A stretch of 64,000 nt of DNA from Pedobacter nutrimenti (GTDB lineage Bacteria > Bacteroidota > Bacteroidia > Sphingobacteriales > Sphingobacteriaceae), in NCBI RefSeq assembly GCF_003208655.1, contig NZ_QKLU01000001.1:1027840-1091839 (forward strand), written 5' to 3'. Under the pieces are notes generated by a model. It saw nothing but the letters and a program-made list of their open reading frames with translations, was not told where the DNA came from and ran no database searches. Positions within the stretch are counted from its first letter, which is position 1. Each line of letters begins with the position of its first letter. Shown piece by piece: positions 1 to 8,227 of the stretch. The translations under genes and the position numbers were made by a program.

Positions 1-144
1 CATTACTGGCTGGTGATTTTCCGGATTTTGGGGCAAAGCATTCGTTAAGGCCCATTTCCCACCTAAAACCCAATACAGGTGCAGCCCCGAAAGAAAGGCA
101 AATACAAGCACATTGAGCCACAAAAAAGCATTGACCATGGTCAT
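1..144 (-). CDS. DUF3995 family membrane protein, 3' part cut by window edge
   Basis: Forty-eight codons are visible from an ATG at 144; the rest lies outside the window. The peptide starts with a hydrophobic helix and continues GLHLYWVLGGKWALTNALP, the start typical of DUF3995 membrane proteins, whose function is unknown. A second in-frame ATG at 138 could also be used. The assignment rests on this N-terminal block only. Confidence 0.6.
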   Translation of the reverse strand, partial: MTMVNAFLWLNVLVFAFLSGLHLYWVLGGKWALTNALPQNPENHQPVM

Positions 145-478
145 CTGTCCAATTAAATCCGGGTCTAAAATTAGACATTTAAAACGAATTCCCCGAAGGG
201 ATTAAATTATGCCGGAACCTAATTTCAGGGCTGGTATAAATGGCTACAGCTTCCTATGGAGAAAAATTCTAATCTGCAGGAAAACAGGAAAAAGAGGCCT
301 TTAAGCTATTTATAATGATTCAAAATAATTTGAATGTCATTTCCTCAAAAGCCCTTAAAAATGCAATGATTACCCGCAAAAATGTAATTTATTCCATAAG
401 GCCAACCTTAATTTTGTCCTGACATCGCCCGAAAGGTAAGGACCTGGGGCGAACATCTTCCCCTTAAACATAAACGTA
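145..478. other. Intergenic region between divergent genes
   Basis: About 330 bases between the divergently read DUF3995 and 479 genes, so it must carry both promoters. It is AT-rich. I see no convincing TAnnTTTG box, no strong dyad and no small ORF with coding character. Confidence 0.5.
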
Positions 479-910
479 ATGACTTCAAAAGATAATTTTT
501 CCTCCGCCGCAGAAGTACAACTTCAAAACACGCTGGTGCTTTTTAGCACCCAGTACTTTTTACACAGCACAATTGAGCATGTGCATGCAGAATGGATTAA
601 AACGGCCATCTTCCAGAGTGGAGAAAGGCCTCCTGTACCAACAAGGGCATCAAAATCCTCAGAAAGAGCACTCCTGGTTTCCCTGATCGGGGAACTGGTT
701 CAAAACACCTATACAACAATTTCTGCCGCCTTATACCAGCAAGTGAAAGAACGCTTTGGAAAGAGTTACAGCCTGGAACTGATCAATGCCATTATTGTAC
801 TGAGCTCCTGGAATAAAATGAACATTGCCTTAAAAAAACACAATCACATGATATTCAGTGCTGCCGAAGAAGCTAAATTTGAGCCGCACAAGCGTTATCT
901 GTATGGATAG
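479..910 (+). CDS. Small carboxymuconolactone decarboxylase-like (CMD/AhpD-like) protein, tentative
   Basis: This 143-residue cytosolic protein has no signal peptide. Its second half (about residues 60-120) is helical, and LELINAIIVLSSWNKMNIAL resembles the last helix of carboxymuconolactone decarboxylase/AhpD-like proteins, where an aliphatic-SWNR(L/M)N-aliphatic pattern recurs. The CxxC pair of true AhpD peroxidases is absent, so peroxidase activity is not supported. The ATG at 479 follows a non-coding leader. The stop overlaps the start of the AraC gene by 8 bp, which suggests co-transcription and translational coupling. The family call comes from motif resemblance alone. Confidence 0.4.
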   Translation: MTSKDNFSSAAEVQLQNTLVLFSTQYFLHSTIEHVHAEWIKTAIFQSGERPPVPTRASKSSERALLVSLIGELVQNTYTTISAALYQQVKERFGKSYSLELINAIIVLSSWNKMNIALKKHNHMIFSAAEEAKFEPHKRYLYG

Positions 911-1754
911 TCAAATACCAAGGTATCAACTGCAAATTTCCCAAACTGGTCAGGACCTGTTTATGATCAAATCTGCCGATGCGGGTTTAGACCTTTATTC
1001 CATGTATCACGGGCCTCATACGCACGACTACTATTGTTTAAGTTTTTTATATGAAGGCAGCACAGAACACTCTGCGGACCTGAAATGGAGCAAAACAGAA
1101 GCACCTGCGATCCTGCTGCTCGATGTAGACCAGGTCCATACGCATGCCTCTACCAAAGATTGTAAAATTATTTACATCTGCTTCTCTCCCGACTTTTTGC
1201 ACAGGGGACATATGAAATCGGCCCAATGTATTGATTCGGTTTTTTCCCAGCCTGTTGTTCAGCTCTCTGCCTGCCAGCTGCAGGAACTGGACACCTATAT
1301 CCAATTGATTTTCAAGGAACAGGAAAAAGGCAGCCGGCAGGACATCCGCATCATCAGCAGTCTGCTGGACATCATTCTGATTTTAACTTTAAAATTTTCG
1401 GAGTTTTCTGAACCTGCCCCCTACGACCACAAAAAAAAGGAACTGTACCTTCGTTTTAAAAGTGTTTTAAAAACGCATTTTAAAATGTACCATCAGGTTA
1501 ATTATTACGCCAGCGCGCTTCAGGTGGGTACCGATAAACTCACTGAGGTGATTCGGATGTACACTGGCCGAAGTCCCAAACAACTGATAGATGAGCGCTT
1601 AATTGCAGAAGCAAAAAGGTTACTGTACTGGTCTGATCTAAGGGCCAAAGAAGTAGCCTGGGAACTTGGTTTTGAAACAGATGCTTATTTTAACCGTTTC
1701 TTTAAAAAACACATGGCCATTACGCCCAAGGAATTTCAAAAATCAAAATCATAA
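903..1754 (+). CDS. AraC family transcriptional regulator
   Basis: The 283-residue protein has a cupin-like N-terminal sensing half (PHTHDYYCLSFLYEG and ILLLDVDQVHTH, with paired histidines) and a C-terminal AraC double helix-turn-helix ending in WELGFETDAYFNRFFKKHMA and TPKEFQK, the classic second HTH signature. I chose the ATG at 903 because it overlaps the upstream stop by 8 bp; a start at 858 would intrude 53 bp into the preceding gene. It is probably co-transcribed with the CMD-like gene and may regulate it. The ligand is unknown. Confidence 0.85.
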   Translation: MDSQIPRYQLQISQTGQDLFMIKSADAGLDLYSMYHGPHTHDYYCLSFLYEGSTEHSADLKWSKTEAPAILLLDVDQVHTHASTKDCKIIYICFSPDFLHRGHMKSAQCIDSVFSQPVVQLSACQLQELDTYIQLIFKEQEKGSRQDIRIISSLLDIILILTLKFSEFSEPAPYDHKKKELYLRFKSVLKTHFKMYHQVNYYASALQVGTDKLTEVIRMYTGRSPKQLIDERLIAEAKRLLYWSDLRAKEVAWELGFETDAYFNRFFKKHMAITPKEFQKSKS

Positions 1755-1763
1755 GCCAGAAAA

Positions 1764-2450
1764 TCATTTTCCTAGCCCAAACTGCTCCAAAAAAGACTTT
1801 CTGGAAATCATATGCAGGTAAGAATAATCCCCGGAAATTTGTCTGCGGTGTTTGAGCTGGTACAGGAAATGTCCGCCTAAATCTACGATAATGGGAAACC
1901 TGGCTTCATACCAGACCCGGTGCGGGTGTTTCCAGCAAAAAGAATAATAACAAGAGCTAAGGGCCAGTCTTTTCAATTCCGGGTGATGAAAATTCAGCAC
2001 CTTTGCCCCATTTCCTTTGATCCTAAAATCGTTTTTTCGGATCATGCTCAAATGGTCTGTATGACAAAAATCATATTCAGCAAGTTTTGGGTCATCTACA
2101 TCCGGTAAATTTTTCAGTACCCGGAACCCCTTAAATTTTTTCCCGTTCAACACCCAGACCAGTTTTGAATAAAAGGCTTCCCTGCTCCGGAGTTCCGCAA
2201 TTGCAATTGGAGAGTTTTGAAACTCAATGGTTGTTCCGCAAGGTGTATGTACATCTGCCCGGTGCAATTCACCAGCGGCAGGGTCTGTAAAACTCACTTC
2301 CCTGTAAGGTGCAGGAAAAGCTTTTTTCCAGTTCCGGTGCCAGGGGGTCTCCCCCGGATAAAACCGCATGACCTGTTTCCCCGCAGCAGCGATAAAATCT
2401 TCGTTTGGTGCTTTAACCTCACCATAGGATACATCCGGTTTAAAATCCAT
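1764..2450 (-). CDS. CoiA-like competence/nuclease-domain protein
   Basis: This 228-residue protein contains the block HRADVHTPCGTTIEFQNSPI (about residues 63-82 of this start), matching the CoiA nuclease-like core in which an Asp followed by ExQ within a beta-beta unit recalls PD-(D/E)xK nucleases. CoiA is needed for DNA uptake and recombination during competence in Gram-positive bacteria; the role of the Bacteroidota versions is not established. The ATG at 2450 is used, since the longer reading frame begins with TTG at 2465. It converges with the AraC gene, only 9 bp apart, and stands alone. Confidence 0.65.
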   Translation of the reverse strand: MDFKPDVSYGEVKAPNEDFIAAAGKQVMRFYPGETPWHRNWKKAFPAPYREVSFTDPAAGELHRADVHTPCGTTIEFQNSPIAIAELRSREAFYSKLVWVLNGKKFKGFRVLKNLPDVDDPKLAEYDFCHTDHLSMIRKNDFRIKGNGAKVLNFHHPELKRLALSSCYYSFCWKHPHRVWYEARFPIIVDLGGHFLYQLKHRRQISGDYSYLHMISRKSFLEQFGLGK

Positions 2451-2582
2451 GTCAAAAATCTGCAAAGAAATAAGCAGTCCACAAATTTATACTAATATTT
2501 TTAGCAGTCAAAATATTTATTCGTACATTAGTCTTTTGATAAAATCAAATAAATTTTTACCAGAATTTATATTTCTGAACTC

Positions 2583-2936
2583 ATGAATATTGAAGAATTA
2601 CGCGATTATTGCCTGCAAAAATCCGGGGCCACTGAAGAATTTCCATTCGACGATCAGACCCTGGTTTTTAAAGTCGGGGGAAAAATATTTCTGCTCGTTG
2701 GACTTGAATATGGAAACCGTTTTAACGTTAAATGTGATCCGGAAAGGGCTATAGAGTTGCGGGAACAACATCCTGAAATTATTCCGGGTTACCACATGAA
2801 TAAAAAGCACTGGAATACGGTATATACCGATGGCGGGCTCCAATACAATTTGCTCAAAGCACTGATTGATCATTCTTATGACCTGATCCGGGCCAGCCTG
2901 CCCAAAAGCCATGCTTATTTTAAAGCGTTGAATTAA
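2583..2936 (+). CDS. MmcQ/YjbR family protein
   Basis: The protein is 117 residues, full length for the family. It begins with an LRDYCLQKSGATEEFPFDD block and has LLVGLEYGNRFNVKCDPE, HPEIIPGYHMNKKHWNTV and a C-terminal helix with HSYDLIRASLPK, all hallmarks of the MmcQ/YjbR (CyaY-like fold) family. Some members have been described as DNA-binding, but the molecular role is unclear. It has no signal peptide and is monocistronic, with a 75-bp gap to the next gene's start. Confidence 0.85.
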   Translation: MNIEELRDYCLQKSGATEEFPFDDQTLVFKVGGKIFLLVGLEYGNRFNVKCDPERAIELREQHPEIIPGYHMNKKHWNTVYTDGGLQYNLLKALIDHSYDLIRASLPKSHAYFKALN

Positions 2937-2979
2937 AACCAGCTCTGTTTTCCTGGTAAAACCGATCAGAACATTCCTT

Positions 2980-2987
2980 TATATTTG
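2980..2987 (+). promoter_or_regulatory. Candidate Bacteroidota -7 box (TATATTTG)
   Basis: TATATTTG fits the Bacteroidota TAnnTTTG consensus and lies 25 bp before the Nudix ATG at 3012. No clear -33 TTTG is visible at the right distance. The box overlaps the TTG at 2985, which argues against translation starting there. Confidence 0.45.
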
Positions 2988-3011
2988 CTCCGTTTAAAGA
3001 CCCAAAAACCA

Positions 3012-3452
3012 ATGAATCCCGAAATCGTAGAATTGCATACCGCAGGACTGCTTGTCATTAAAGATCAAAAAATACTACTGGCTTTTAGCAAAAATAAAAA
3101 GGCCTGGTACCTTCCCGGTGGAAAGGTAGATGCCGGGGAAACAGCCATTCAGGCCCTTCAACGTGAAATCAGGGAGGAGCTGAACCTGGATCTGGACCCT
3201 AAAAAACTGGAATTTTACGGACATATTACCGCGCTGGCCTATGGTGAAAACACCAACATCCGCATGGAACAGGATTGTTTTATGTATCCGCTCAGCGAGA
3301 AAATACAAGCCAGTAATGAGATTGATCAGGTTGCCTATTTCGATCTGGAAACCTACAGGAAAGAACCAGCCCAGGTCCCCGGGGTATTAGAACTGTTCAG
3401 CAGGCTTCACGCGGATGGAAAAATTAAGCTCAGCCAGCCCAATCCTGCTTAA
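3012..3452 (+). CDS. NUDIX hydrolase
   Basis: This 146-residue protein carries the Nudix box: GGKVDAGETAIQALQREIR followed by EEL, i.e. G-x5-E-x7-RE-aliphatic-x-EE, with Asn where the box usually has Gly. Nudix enzymes cleave nucleoside diphosphates linked to another moiety, using Mg2+ bound by the REUxEE glutamates; the substrate cannot be told from the motif. The ATG at 3012 is preferred over the TTG at 2985, which lies in a promoter-like box. The 3' end overlaps the convergent acetyltransferase gene by 23 bp. Confidence 0.9.
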   Translation: MNPEIVELHTAGLLVIKDQKILLAFSKNKKAWYLPGGKVDAGETAIQALQREIREELNLDLDPKKLEFYGHITALAYGENTNIRMEQDCFMYPLSEKIQASNEIDQVAYFDLETYRKEPAQVPGVLELFSRLHADGKIKLSQPNPA

Positions 3453-3984
3453 GGAAGGCATACAATACCAGATCTAAAAATTTACCGTTCACCAGTTCGG
3501 CCTGCCTCAGAATTCCCTCCTGGGTAAAGCCCAACCTTACAGGAACGGCCCTGCTGCCTGCATTTTCAGTAGCAGCTTTAAGTTCTATTCTGTTTAAACC
3601 AAGTTCGTTAAAACCATAGGCCATCAGGGTCCTGCAGGATTTGGTGATGATCCCCTGTCCCTGGGCCTGTTTGTCCAGCCAATAACCTATTGCCCCGCTT
3701 TTATTTTGCAGGTTTAAATGGTGAAGGCCAATCCGGCCGCAAACCTTGTCCTTGTTTTTAATGACAAAACTCACTTCTTTTCGCTCCCGATAAAGCAATT
3801 CGCAGTTTTGAAGATAACTTTTCACATGACCGGGGCGCTCCATATCCTCCACCCAGGACAGAAACCTCGATAGATGTGCCCTGTTCCGGTCGATTACTTC
3901 AAAAAGTGCCTCATTGTGTTGCAGGGAGGTTAGCTCCAGCCTGATGTTTTCATTAACGTCCAGAATCATGTGGTTTTCGTACAT
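3430..3984 (-). CDS. GNAT acetyltransferase, RimJ/RimL type
   Basis: The 184-residue protein has the fold order of RimL-like N-acetyltransferases: an N-terminal LELTSLQHNEALFEVIDRN block, the IGYWLDKQAQGQGI acetyl-CoA loop (Q/R-x-x-G-x-G/A) near residue 108, and NRIELKAATENAGSRAVPVRLGF at the end. In this family GYWLxxxxQGxGI is typical of enzymes acting on ribosomal-protein N termini or small amines, so the substrate is unknown. It overlaps the Nudix gene tail to tail, so the two mRNAs would be complementary over 23 bases. Confidence 0.85.
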   Translation of the reverse strand: MYENHMILDVNENIRLELTSLQHNEALFEVIDRNRAHLSRFLSWVEDMERPGHVKSYLQNCELLYRERKEVSFVIKNKDKVCGRIGLHHLNLQNKSGAIGYWLDKQAQGQGIITKSCRTLMAYGFNELGLNRIELKAATENAGSRAVPVRLGFTQEGILRQAELVNGKFLDLVLYAFLKQDWAG

Positions 3985-4054
3985 TTTTACCCGATTATAA
4001 AATTAGCCATAAACGCCCTAAATAAATTTACTATATTCAATTTAAAAACGAATC

Positions 4055-4510
4055 ATGTCAAAGCAAACCTCACCCGCTGTTACTGCACAAATGCTGATCC
4101 GAAAACCGGTTTCCATTGTTTTTGAAGCTTTTATAGATCCGCAGATTACCAAAAATTTCTGGTTTACCAAAGGAAGTGCCAAACTGGAAACCGGAAAAAC
4201 GGTCACCTGGGAATGGGAAATGTACCAGGTTTCCAGTACCGTGCTGGTCAAAGAGATTATCCCGGACAAAAAAATAACCGTTGAATGGGACGAATATTCC
4301 ACCACCGTAGATTTTGAATTTGAGGCCCTTAGTGATCAGAATACCTATGTAACCATTAGCCAATACGGATTTAAAACCAGTGGAGATGAATTATTGACCG
4401 AAATCAATAATGCCAGCGGGGGTTTTACTACTGTACTGGATGGCCTTAAAGCCTATCTGGAACATGGCCTGCTGCTCCATTTAATTGCCGATAAATTTGC
4501 AAAAAAATAA
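4055..4510 (+). CDS. SRPBCC / AHSA1-type START-like domain protein
   Basis: The 151-residue protein is a single AHSA1-like domain: an N-terminal strand with PVSIVFEAFIDPQITKNFW, then the alternating-strand core TVTWEWEMYQVSSTVLVKEI, and a C-terminal helix with GWxxxLDGLKAYLEHG-like spacing (here GGFTTVLDGLKAYLEHG). Such proteins bind hydrophobic ligands in a helix-grip pocket; no enzyme activity is implied. The gene ends 23 bp before the fucosidase and runs in the same direction, so the two may share a transcript. Confidence 0.85.
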   Translation: MSKQTSPAVTAQMLIRKPVSIVFEAFIDPQITKNFWFTKGSAKLETGKTVTWEWEMYQVSSTVLVKEIIPDKKITVEWDEYSTTVDFEFEALSDQNTYVTISQYGFKTSGDELLTEINNASGGFTTVLDGLKAYLEHGLLLHLIADKFAKK

Positions 4511-4533
4511 AAAGTTTAATCCCCGGTTTCCCC

Positions 4534-5970
4534 ATGAAATTATTAAAAATTTTAAGCTTCCCACTATTCTGTGCTGTGCTTTCTGCTCAGGCCCAAAGCA
4601 GTAATGTGGTCCACATTTCCTCCAAAGACACTGAAAAAGACATCCTCACAAAAGCAGCTTCCCTGCGGCCTTCAGCAAGGCAGCTTCGCTGGCAAAATCT
4701 GGAACTGACGGCCTTTTTCCATTTTGGGATCAATACGATGACCAATAAGGAATGGGGTGACGGAAAAGAAGACATCAGCACATTTAACCCTGAAGGGCTC
4801 GATGCAAAACAATGGGTAAGGACTGTAAAAGAAGCAGGCTTCAAACAAGTGATCATTACGGCCAAACACCATGATGGTTTTTGTTTATGGCCCAGTAAAT
4901 ACACCGAACACTCCATTAAAAACACCCCTTATAAAAACGGAAAAGGCGATGTGGTGCAGGAAGTCGCCCAGGCTTGTAAAATGTACGGCATTGGTTTTGG
5001 CGTTTACCTTTCTCCCTGGGACAGGAACCATCCCGATTATGGGGACACAGAAAAATACAATGCTTATTTTCTAAACCAGCTGACCGAACTGCTGAGCAAT
5101 TACGGCCAGGTCGATGAGGTTTGGTTTGATGGGGCAAACGGTGAAGGCCCTAACGGAAAAAAACCGGTTTATCATTTTGAAGACTGGTACCGCCTGATCC
5201 GCAAACTGCAACCCAATGCCATTATTGCCATTACCGGACCAGATGTACGCTGGGTAGGCACCGAAAGCGGTAAAGGGCGCACAACCGAATGGAGCGTGGT
5301 TCCCGTAGACCAGCAAGAGAATGCCCATACCGCTAAAGATTCCCAGAAAGACATTGCTTTTCCACCCCAGGGCGATATGACCGACAGCGATTTAGGCAGC
5401 CGGGAAAAAATTGTAAAGGCAAAAACCCTGGCCTGGTATCCGGCAGAAACCGATGTTTCCATACGGCCGGGCTGGTTTTATCACCCCGCCGAGGACGATA
5501 AAGTGAAAACACCCGAGCAGCTGATGAATATTTATTTTACTTCTGTAGGGCGTAATAGTGTATTGCTGCTCAACATTCCACCAAACAAACAGGGCCTGAT
5601 CAGTGCCAGTGACCAGAAGAGCCTTAAAGCCTGGAAGGATCAGATGGATGCCACTTTTAAGCACAACCTGCTCAAAGGCGCTGCAGTAAAAAAAATGCCA
5701 ATGGAGTTTCAATACGAATTGAAACAAGCAAAAACCTTTGATGTCCTTTCCCTGCAGGAGGACATTGCCAAAGGACAAAGAGTAGAAAAATTCAGGGCTG
5801 AATACTGGAATGGCACAAAATGGGTCCTTTTCGCCGAGGGAACCACCATCGGCTATAAACGTCTGATCAGATTTGATCCGGTCAGGGCAACAAAAATCAG
5901 GTTAAAAATTGAATCCTCCAGGTTAAGGCCTTTCCTTTCTCTGGTCGGTTTGTATAAAATGGCCGGGTGA
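4534..5970 (+). CDS. Alpha-L-fucosidase, GH29
   Basis: This exported 478-residue enzyme has a signal peptide ending near AQAQ at residues 18-21. The GH29 barrel is clear: FFHFGINTMTNKEWGDG, ITAKHHDGFCLWPSKYTEHS (about residues 108-127) and VDEVWFDGANGEG, where Asp199 is the expected nucleophile. The C-terminal 100 residues form a beta-sandwich-like tail. It should release terminal alpha-L-fucose in the periplasm. It lies about 8 kb from the sulfatase locus, so cooperation on a sulfated fucose-containing glycan is possible but only inferred. The last codons are part of a terminator stem. Confidence 0.93.
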   Translation: MKLLKILSFPLFCAVLSAQAQSSNVVHISSKDTEKDILTKAASLRPSARQLRWQNLELTAFFHFGINTMTNKEWGDGKEDISTFNPEGLDAKQWVRTVKEAGFKQVIITAKHHDGFCLWPSKYTEHSIKNTPYKNGKGDVVQEVAQACKMYGIGFGVYLSPWDRNHPDYGDTEKYNAYFLNQLTELLSNYGQVDEVWFDGANGEGPNGKKPVYHFEDWYRLIRKLQPNAIIAITGPDVRWVGTESGKGRTTEWSVVPVDQQENAHTAKDSQKDIAFPPQGDMTDSDLGSREKIVKAKTLAWYPAETDVSIRPGWFYHPAEDDKVKTPEQLMNIYFTSVGRNSVLLLNIPPNKQGLISASDQKSLKAWKDQMDATFKHNLLKGAAVKKMPMEFQYELKQAKTFDVLSLQEDIAKGQRVEKFRAEYWNGTKWVLFAEGTTIGYKRLIRFDPVRATKIRLKIESSRLRPFLSLVGLYKMAG

Positions 5971-5990
5971 AAAACGCCCCCGGCCATTTT
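5956..5990. terminator. Bidirectional terminator built into the fucosidase 3' end
   Basis: A perfect 12-bp inverted repeat, AAAATGGCCGGG (5956-5967) and CCCGGCCATTTT (5979-5990), with an 11-nt loop. The left arm is the last sense codons of the fucosidase (KMAG); the right arm ends 1 bp before the stop of the convergent DUF4180 gene. The A/T ends make it usable from both strands. Confidence 0.8.
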
Positions 5991-5991
5991 T

Positions 5992-6351
5992 CTATTTAAA
6001 AAGCTGCTGTACGGCTTCTGCTACTGAAGGCAGAAAATTAACCAGTTTGCCATTATTGCTTTCAAAAATAAAGTCCCGGATGCTTTTACCAGGATATTTT
6101 TCAAAATCGCCAACAATCACCAGCTGCACCCGGTAATTGGAAAATTTCTGCAAAACCTCCCCTGCCAGGCGGGTTTTAAGGTCAAAAAATTCGGGTGTTA
6201 TGTTCTTTTCATGTACAATCACTTTGTCAAAGCCCTGGTAATACAGGTCCACAAGCAATTGCAGCCCTTGCTCGGCATCATTGATCAATACGTCATCTGA
6301 AATGACTTCCGCTATTTTGGTTTCACCCGATTGGTGGATTTCTATATTCAT
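5992..6351 (-). CDS. DUF4180 domain protein
   Basis: A 119-residue cytosolic protein that matches DUF4180 along its full length: an N-terminal strand, DAEQGLQLLVDLYYQGFDKV, the HEKNITPEFFDLKTRLAGEV block, and GDFEKYPGKSIRDFIFESN near the C-terminus. The function is unknown; the fold resembles STAS/SpoIIAA-like alpha/beta proteins (inference). It is the last gene of a probable MarR-phosphotransferase-DUF4180 operon, 16 bp behind the phosphotransferase, and ends at a shared terminator. Confidence 0.85.
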   Translation of the reverse strand: MNIEIHQSGETKIAEVISDDVLINDAEQGLQLLVDLYYQGFDKVIVHEKNITPEFFDLKTRLAGEVLQKFSNYRVQLVIVGDFEKYPGKSIRDFIFESNNGKLVNFLPSVAEAVQQLFK

Positions 6352-6367
6352 AAAATTCGATTTGTAA

Positions 6368-7393
6368 TTAAGACCATATTCTTTTTATTAACGCCACAGA
6401 TTCATTGAACCGACTGCTGCGCATACTTTGAAGGGCTTCATTAAACAAGGCCTTACCAAATAAAAATTGTCCGGGATAAGCACCAAGATTTATTTTTCCC
6501 TGCCCCAGCAATTCCTTTACTGCAGCCAGGCGGACACTTTCTATTTCGGAATCATGGGCTGTCCCTTCAGGGCTGGAGTAGCCCGCCAGTCTGAACATCA
6601 GCATGGCGTAGACCATACGGCAAATTTGCCGCATCAAGAAAAATCTGGCCCGCTGTTCAGCATTTGGTTCAGCGCCCAAATACGCCTCTAAAAAAAGTTC
6701 TTCCTGCTGCGCATCGTTCACATAAAAGTTTGCCGTAACGGCCAAATCCACATAAGGGTCATTTTTAAAGGCCGCATCCCAGTCAATGACCCATATTTTA
6801 CCTTCACCAAACAACATGTTATTGGGATTAAGATCATTATGGCTGGAAACCTTATCCTCATCTTCCCAGGGATAAGCATCCAGTACCAGCTGGCAATAAT
6901 CAAGGCATTCCTCTACCGCAGCACCTTGCAGCATTCCTGATGTCCTGAACTGGGTAAGCAGTCCGGCAACGGTTTGCTGCACATTACTTTCCTTGCTAAA
7001 AAGTGGCAGTTCATGAATAGACCGTATCGTTTTGGCCAGCGCCGGCAACAGTACCGTGGCAGGTTTGAACACAGTGTGCAGCGGTTCACTTTTAATAAAA
7101 GCGCTCAGTGAAATTCCTTCTGCAGGGTTCAGGTAAAAAACAGCAGGCGCAAGCCCTCCGGCAGCCGCTATTTCCATAGCCCCCGGCAATTCCTGGAGCT
7201 GACCAGGCTGAGGAACATCCAGTTTTAAGACATAAAACTGTTCCTGGACCTTTATTTTATATACGGCCGAAGCAGAAAGACCACCCCTAAGTACCTCAAT
7301 TTCCTGAACATTGGTGTGGTTAAAAGTTTGTTTTAATGCCTGTTCCACTGAAGCTAACCGGTCAGCTGACAGCACATTTTGTAAAGTTTGCAT
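6368..7393 (-). CDS. Phosphotransferase, aminoglycoside/choline kinase-like
   Basis: The 341-residue protein has a protein-kinase-like fold of the APH/choline kinase group: a Gly-rich N-lobe (VLRGGLSASAVYKIKV, then FYVLKLD with the ATP-binding Lys), the catalytic loop SSHNDLNPNNMLF (HxDxxxxN) and the metal-binding VIDWDAA. It probably phosphorylates a small alcohol or an antibiotic; the substrate is unknown. The ATG at 7393 leaves 13 bp after the MarR stop; the longer frame would start with GTG at 7432 inside marR. Co-transcription with MarR makes drug inactivation a reasonable guess but not a conclusion. Confidence 0.8.
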   Translation of the reverse strand: MQTLQNVLSADRLASVEQALKQTFNHTNVQEIEVLRGGLSASAVYKIKVQEQFYVLKLDVPQPGQLQELPGAMEIAAAGGLAPAVFYLNPAEGISLSAFIKSEPLHTVFKPATVLLPALAKTIRSIHELPLFSKESNVQQTVAGLLTQFRTSGMLQGAAVEECLDYCQLVLDAYPWEDEDKVSSHNDLNPNNMLFGEGKIWVIDWDAAFKNDPYVDLAVTANFYVNDAQQEELFLEAYLGAEPNAEQRARFFLMRQICRMVYAMLMFRLAGYSSPEGTAHDSEIESVRLAAVKELLGQGKINLGAYPGQFLFGKALFNEALQSMRSSRFNESVALIKRIWS

Positions 7394-7406
7394 TTGTACT
7401 AATGAT

Positions 7407-7838
7407 TTAAATAATGTTGCCTCCCATTCCACTGAGCAATTCAGTTAAGGCTTTACAATTTTTTGATTTTCCCCGGGGAACGATCTCCAGGGCAAGGTCA
7501 TCGGCTGTCGTTTTCGAATCTTCAAACAATTGTCTGCCGGCAGGGCTCAACACCACATAACTGACCCTGGCATCCCGTTCATTGGATTCTCTGCTTACCC
7601 AACCCACTTTTTCCATGGGCAGCAGCAAACGTGTAATTCCTGAAGCCGTGATTCCAATTTTATCTGCCAGGTCAATTCTTCTCATTTTTCCTGCGGGTGC
7701 CTGTTGCAGCAGGTAAAGAATCACAAAATCATTAAAGCCCATTCCATAAGCGTTTAAAACATCAAAACGTTTAGAAATGACAGCCTGTACTTTAGAGAGG
7801 TTCATCAATAATTTAAGGGAGGAATTTATTGTTGACAT
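7407..7838 (-). CDS. MarR family transcriptional regulator
   Basis: The 143-residue protein has the MarR winged helix: GFNDFVILYLLQQAPAGKMR, IDLADKIGITASGITRLLLP (recognition helix) and the wing VSRESNERDARVSYVVLSPA, with the conserved D-x-R. MarR proteins repress neighbouring genes until a ligand lifts them. It heads the operon with the phosphotransferase and DUF4180 genes, and a TTGA/TCAA dyad sits just upstream of its ATG, which fits autoregulation. Confidence 0.9.
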   Translation of the reverse strand: MSTINSSLKLLMNLSKVQAVISKRFDVLNAYGMGFNDFVILYLLQQAPAGKMRRIDLADKIGITASGITRLLLPMEKVGWVSRESNERDARVSYVVLSPAGRQLFEDSKTTADDLALEIVPRGKSKNCKALTELLSGMGGNII

Positions 7839-7842
7839 ATAC

Positions 7843-7854
7843 TTGACTACTCAA
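7843..7854. promoter_or_regulatory. Candidate MarR operator dyad
   Basis: TTGACTACTCAA has TTGA/TCAA half-sites around a 4-bp centre and sits 4 bp upstream of the MarR ATG. That position would let the protein block its own transcription. The dyad is short and imperfect, so this is a suggestion. Confidence 0.35.
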
Positions 7855-8157
7855 CGATTATGCAATAATACAAACTTGCATTGATCTGGTCAAATTTTAT
7901 TGGATTTATCCTTTTAAAATCATTTTTTCTTAGCAAAAAAAATGATTAAGACCCGGAACGCCCCTATCCTAAAAGTCTTTGTACCCCTTATCTTTAACCT
8001 CGCTTTTATTTGGCTTTCCTCAAAACAAAGACGAATGAAACCCGGGTCAGGCACAGCTCAATAACAACCTGGCTATCGGGGAACCTTCAGGCCTATTTTG
8101 GCTTTTCCTAAGGTTTTGTTAAAATGATCTTCGGTGTTAAAGACAAGTGTTTTTAAA
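7855..8157. other. Intergenic region, no gene seen
   Basis: About 300 bases upstream of the MarR operon. It contains the operon promoter. I found no ORF with coding character and no dyad other than the terminator at its right end. Confidence 0.5.
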
Positions 8158-8184
8158 AGGTGTTGTATTCAGGATACAACACCT
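8158..8184 (-). terminator. Intrinsic terminator of the PKD lipoprotein gene
   Basis: A perfect 11-bp stem, AGGTGTTGTAT (8158-8168) and ATACAACACCT (8174-8184), with a 5-nt loop, about 44 bp beyond the stop of the minus-strand gene. On the minus strand it is followed by a TTTT-rich stretch. Confidence 0.8.
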
Positions 8185-8227
8185 CATTTTAACGGTTAAA
8201 AAGTTTATCTATCGATAATACTTTAGC

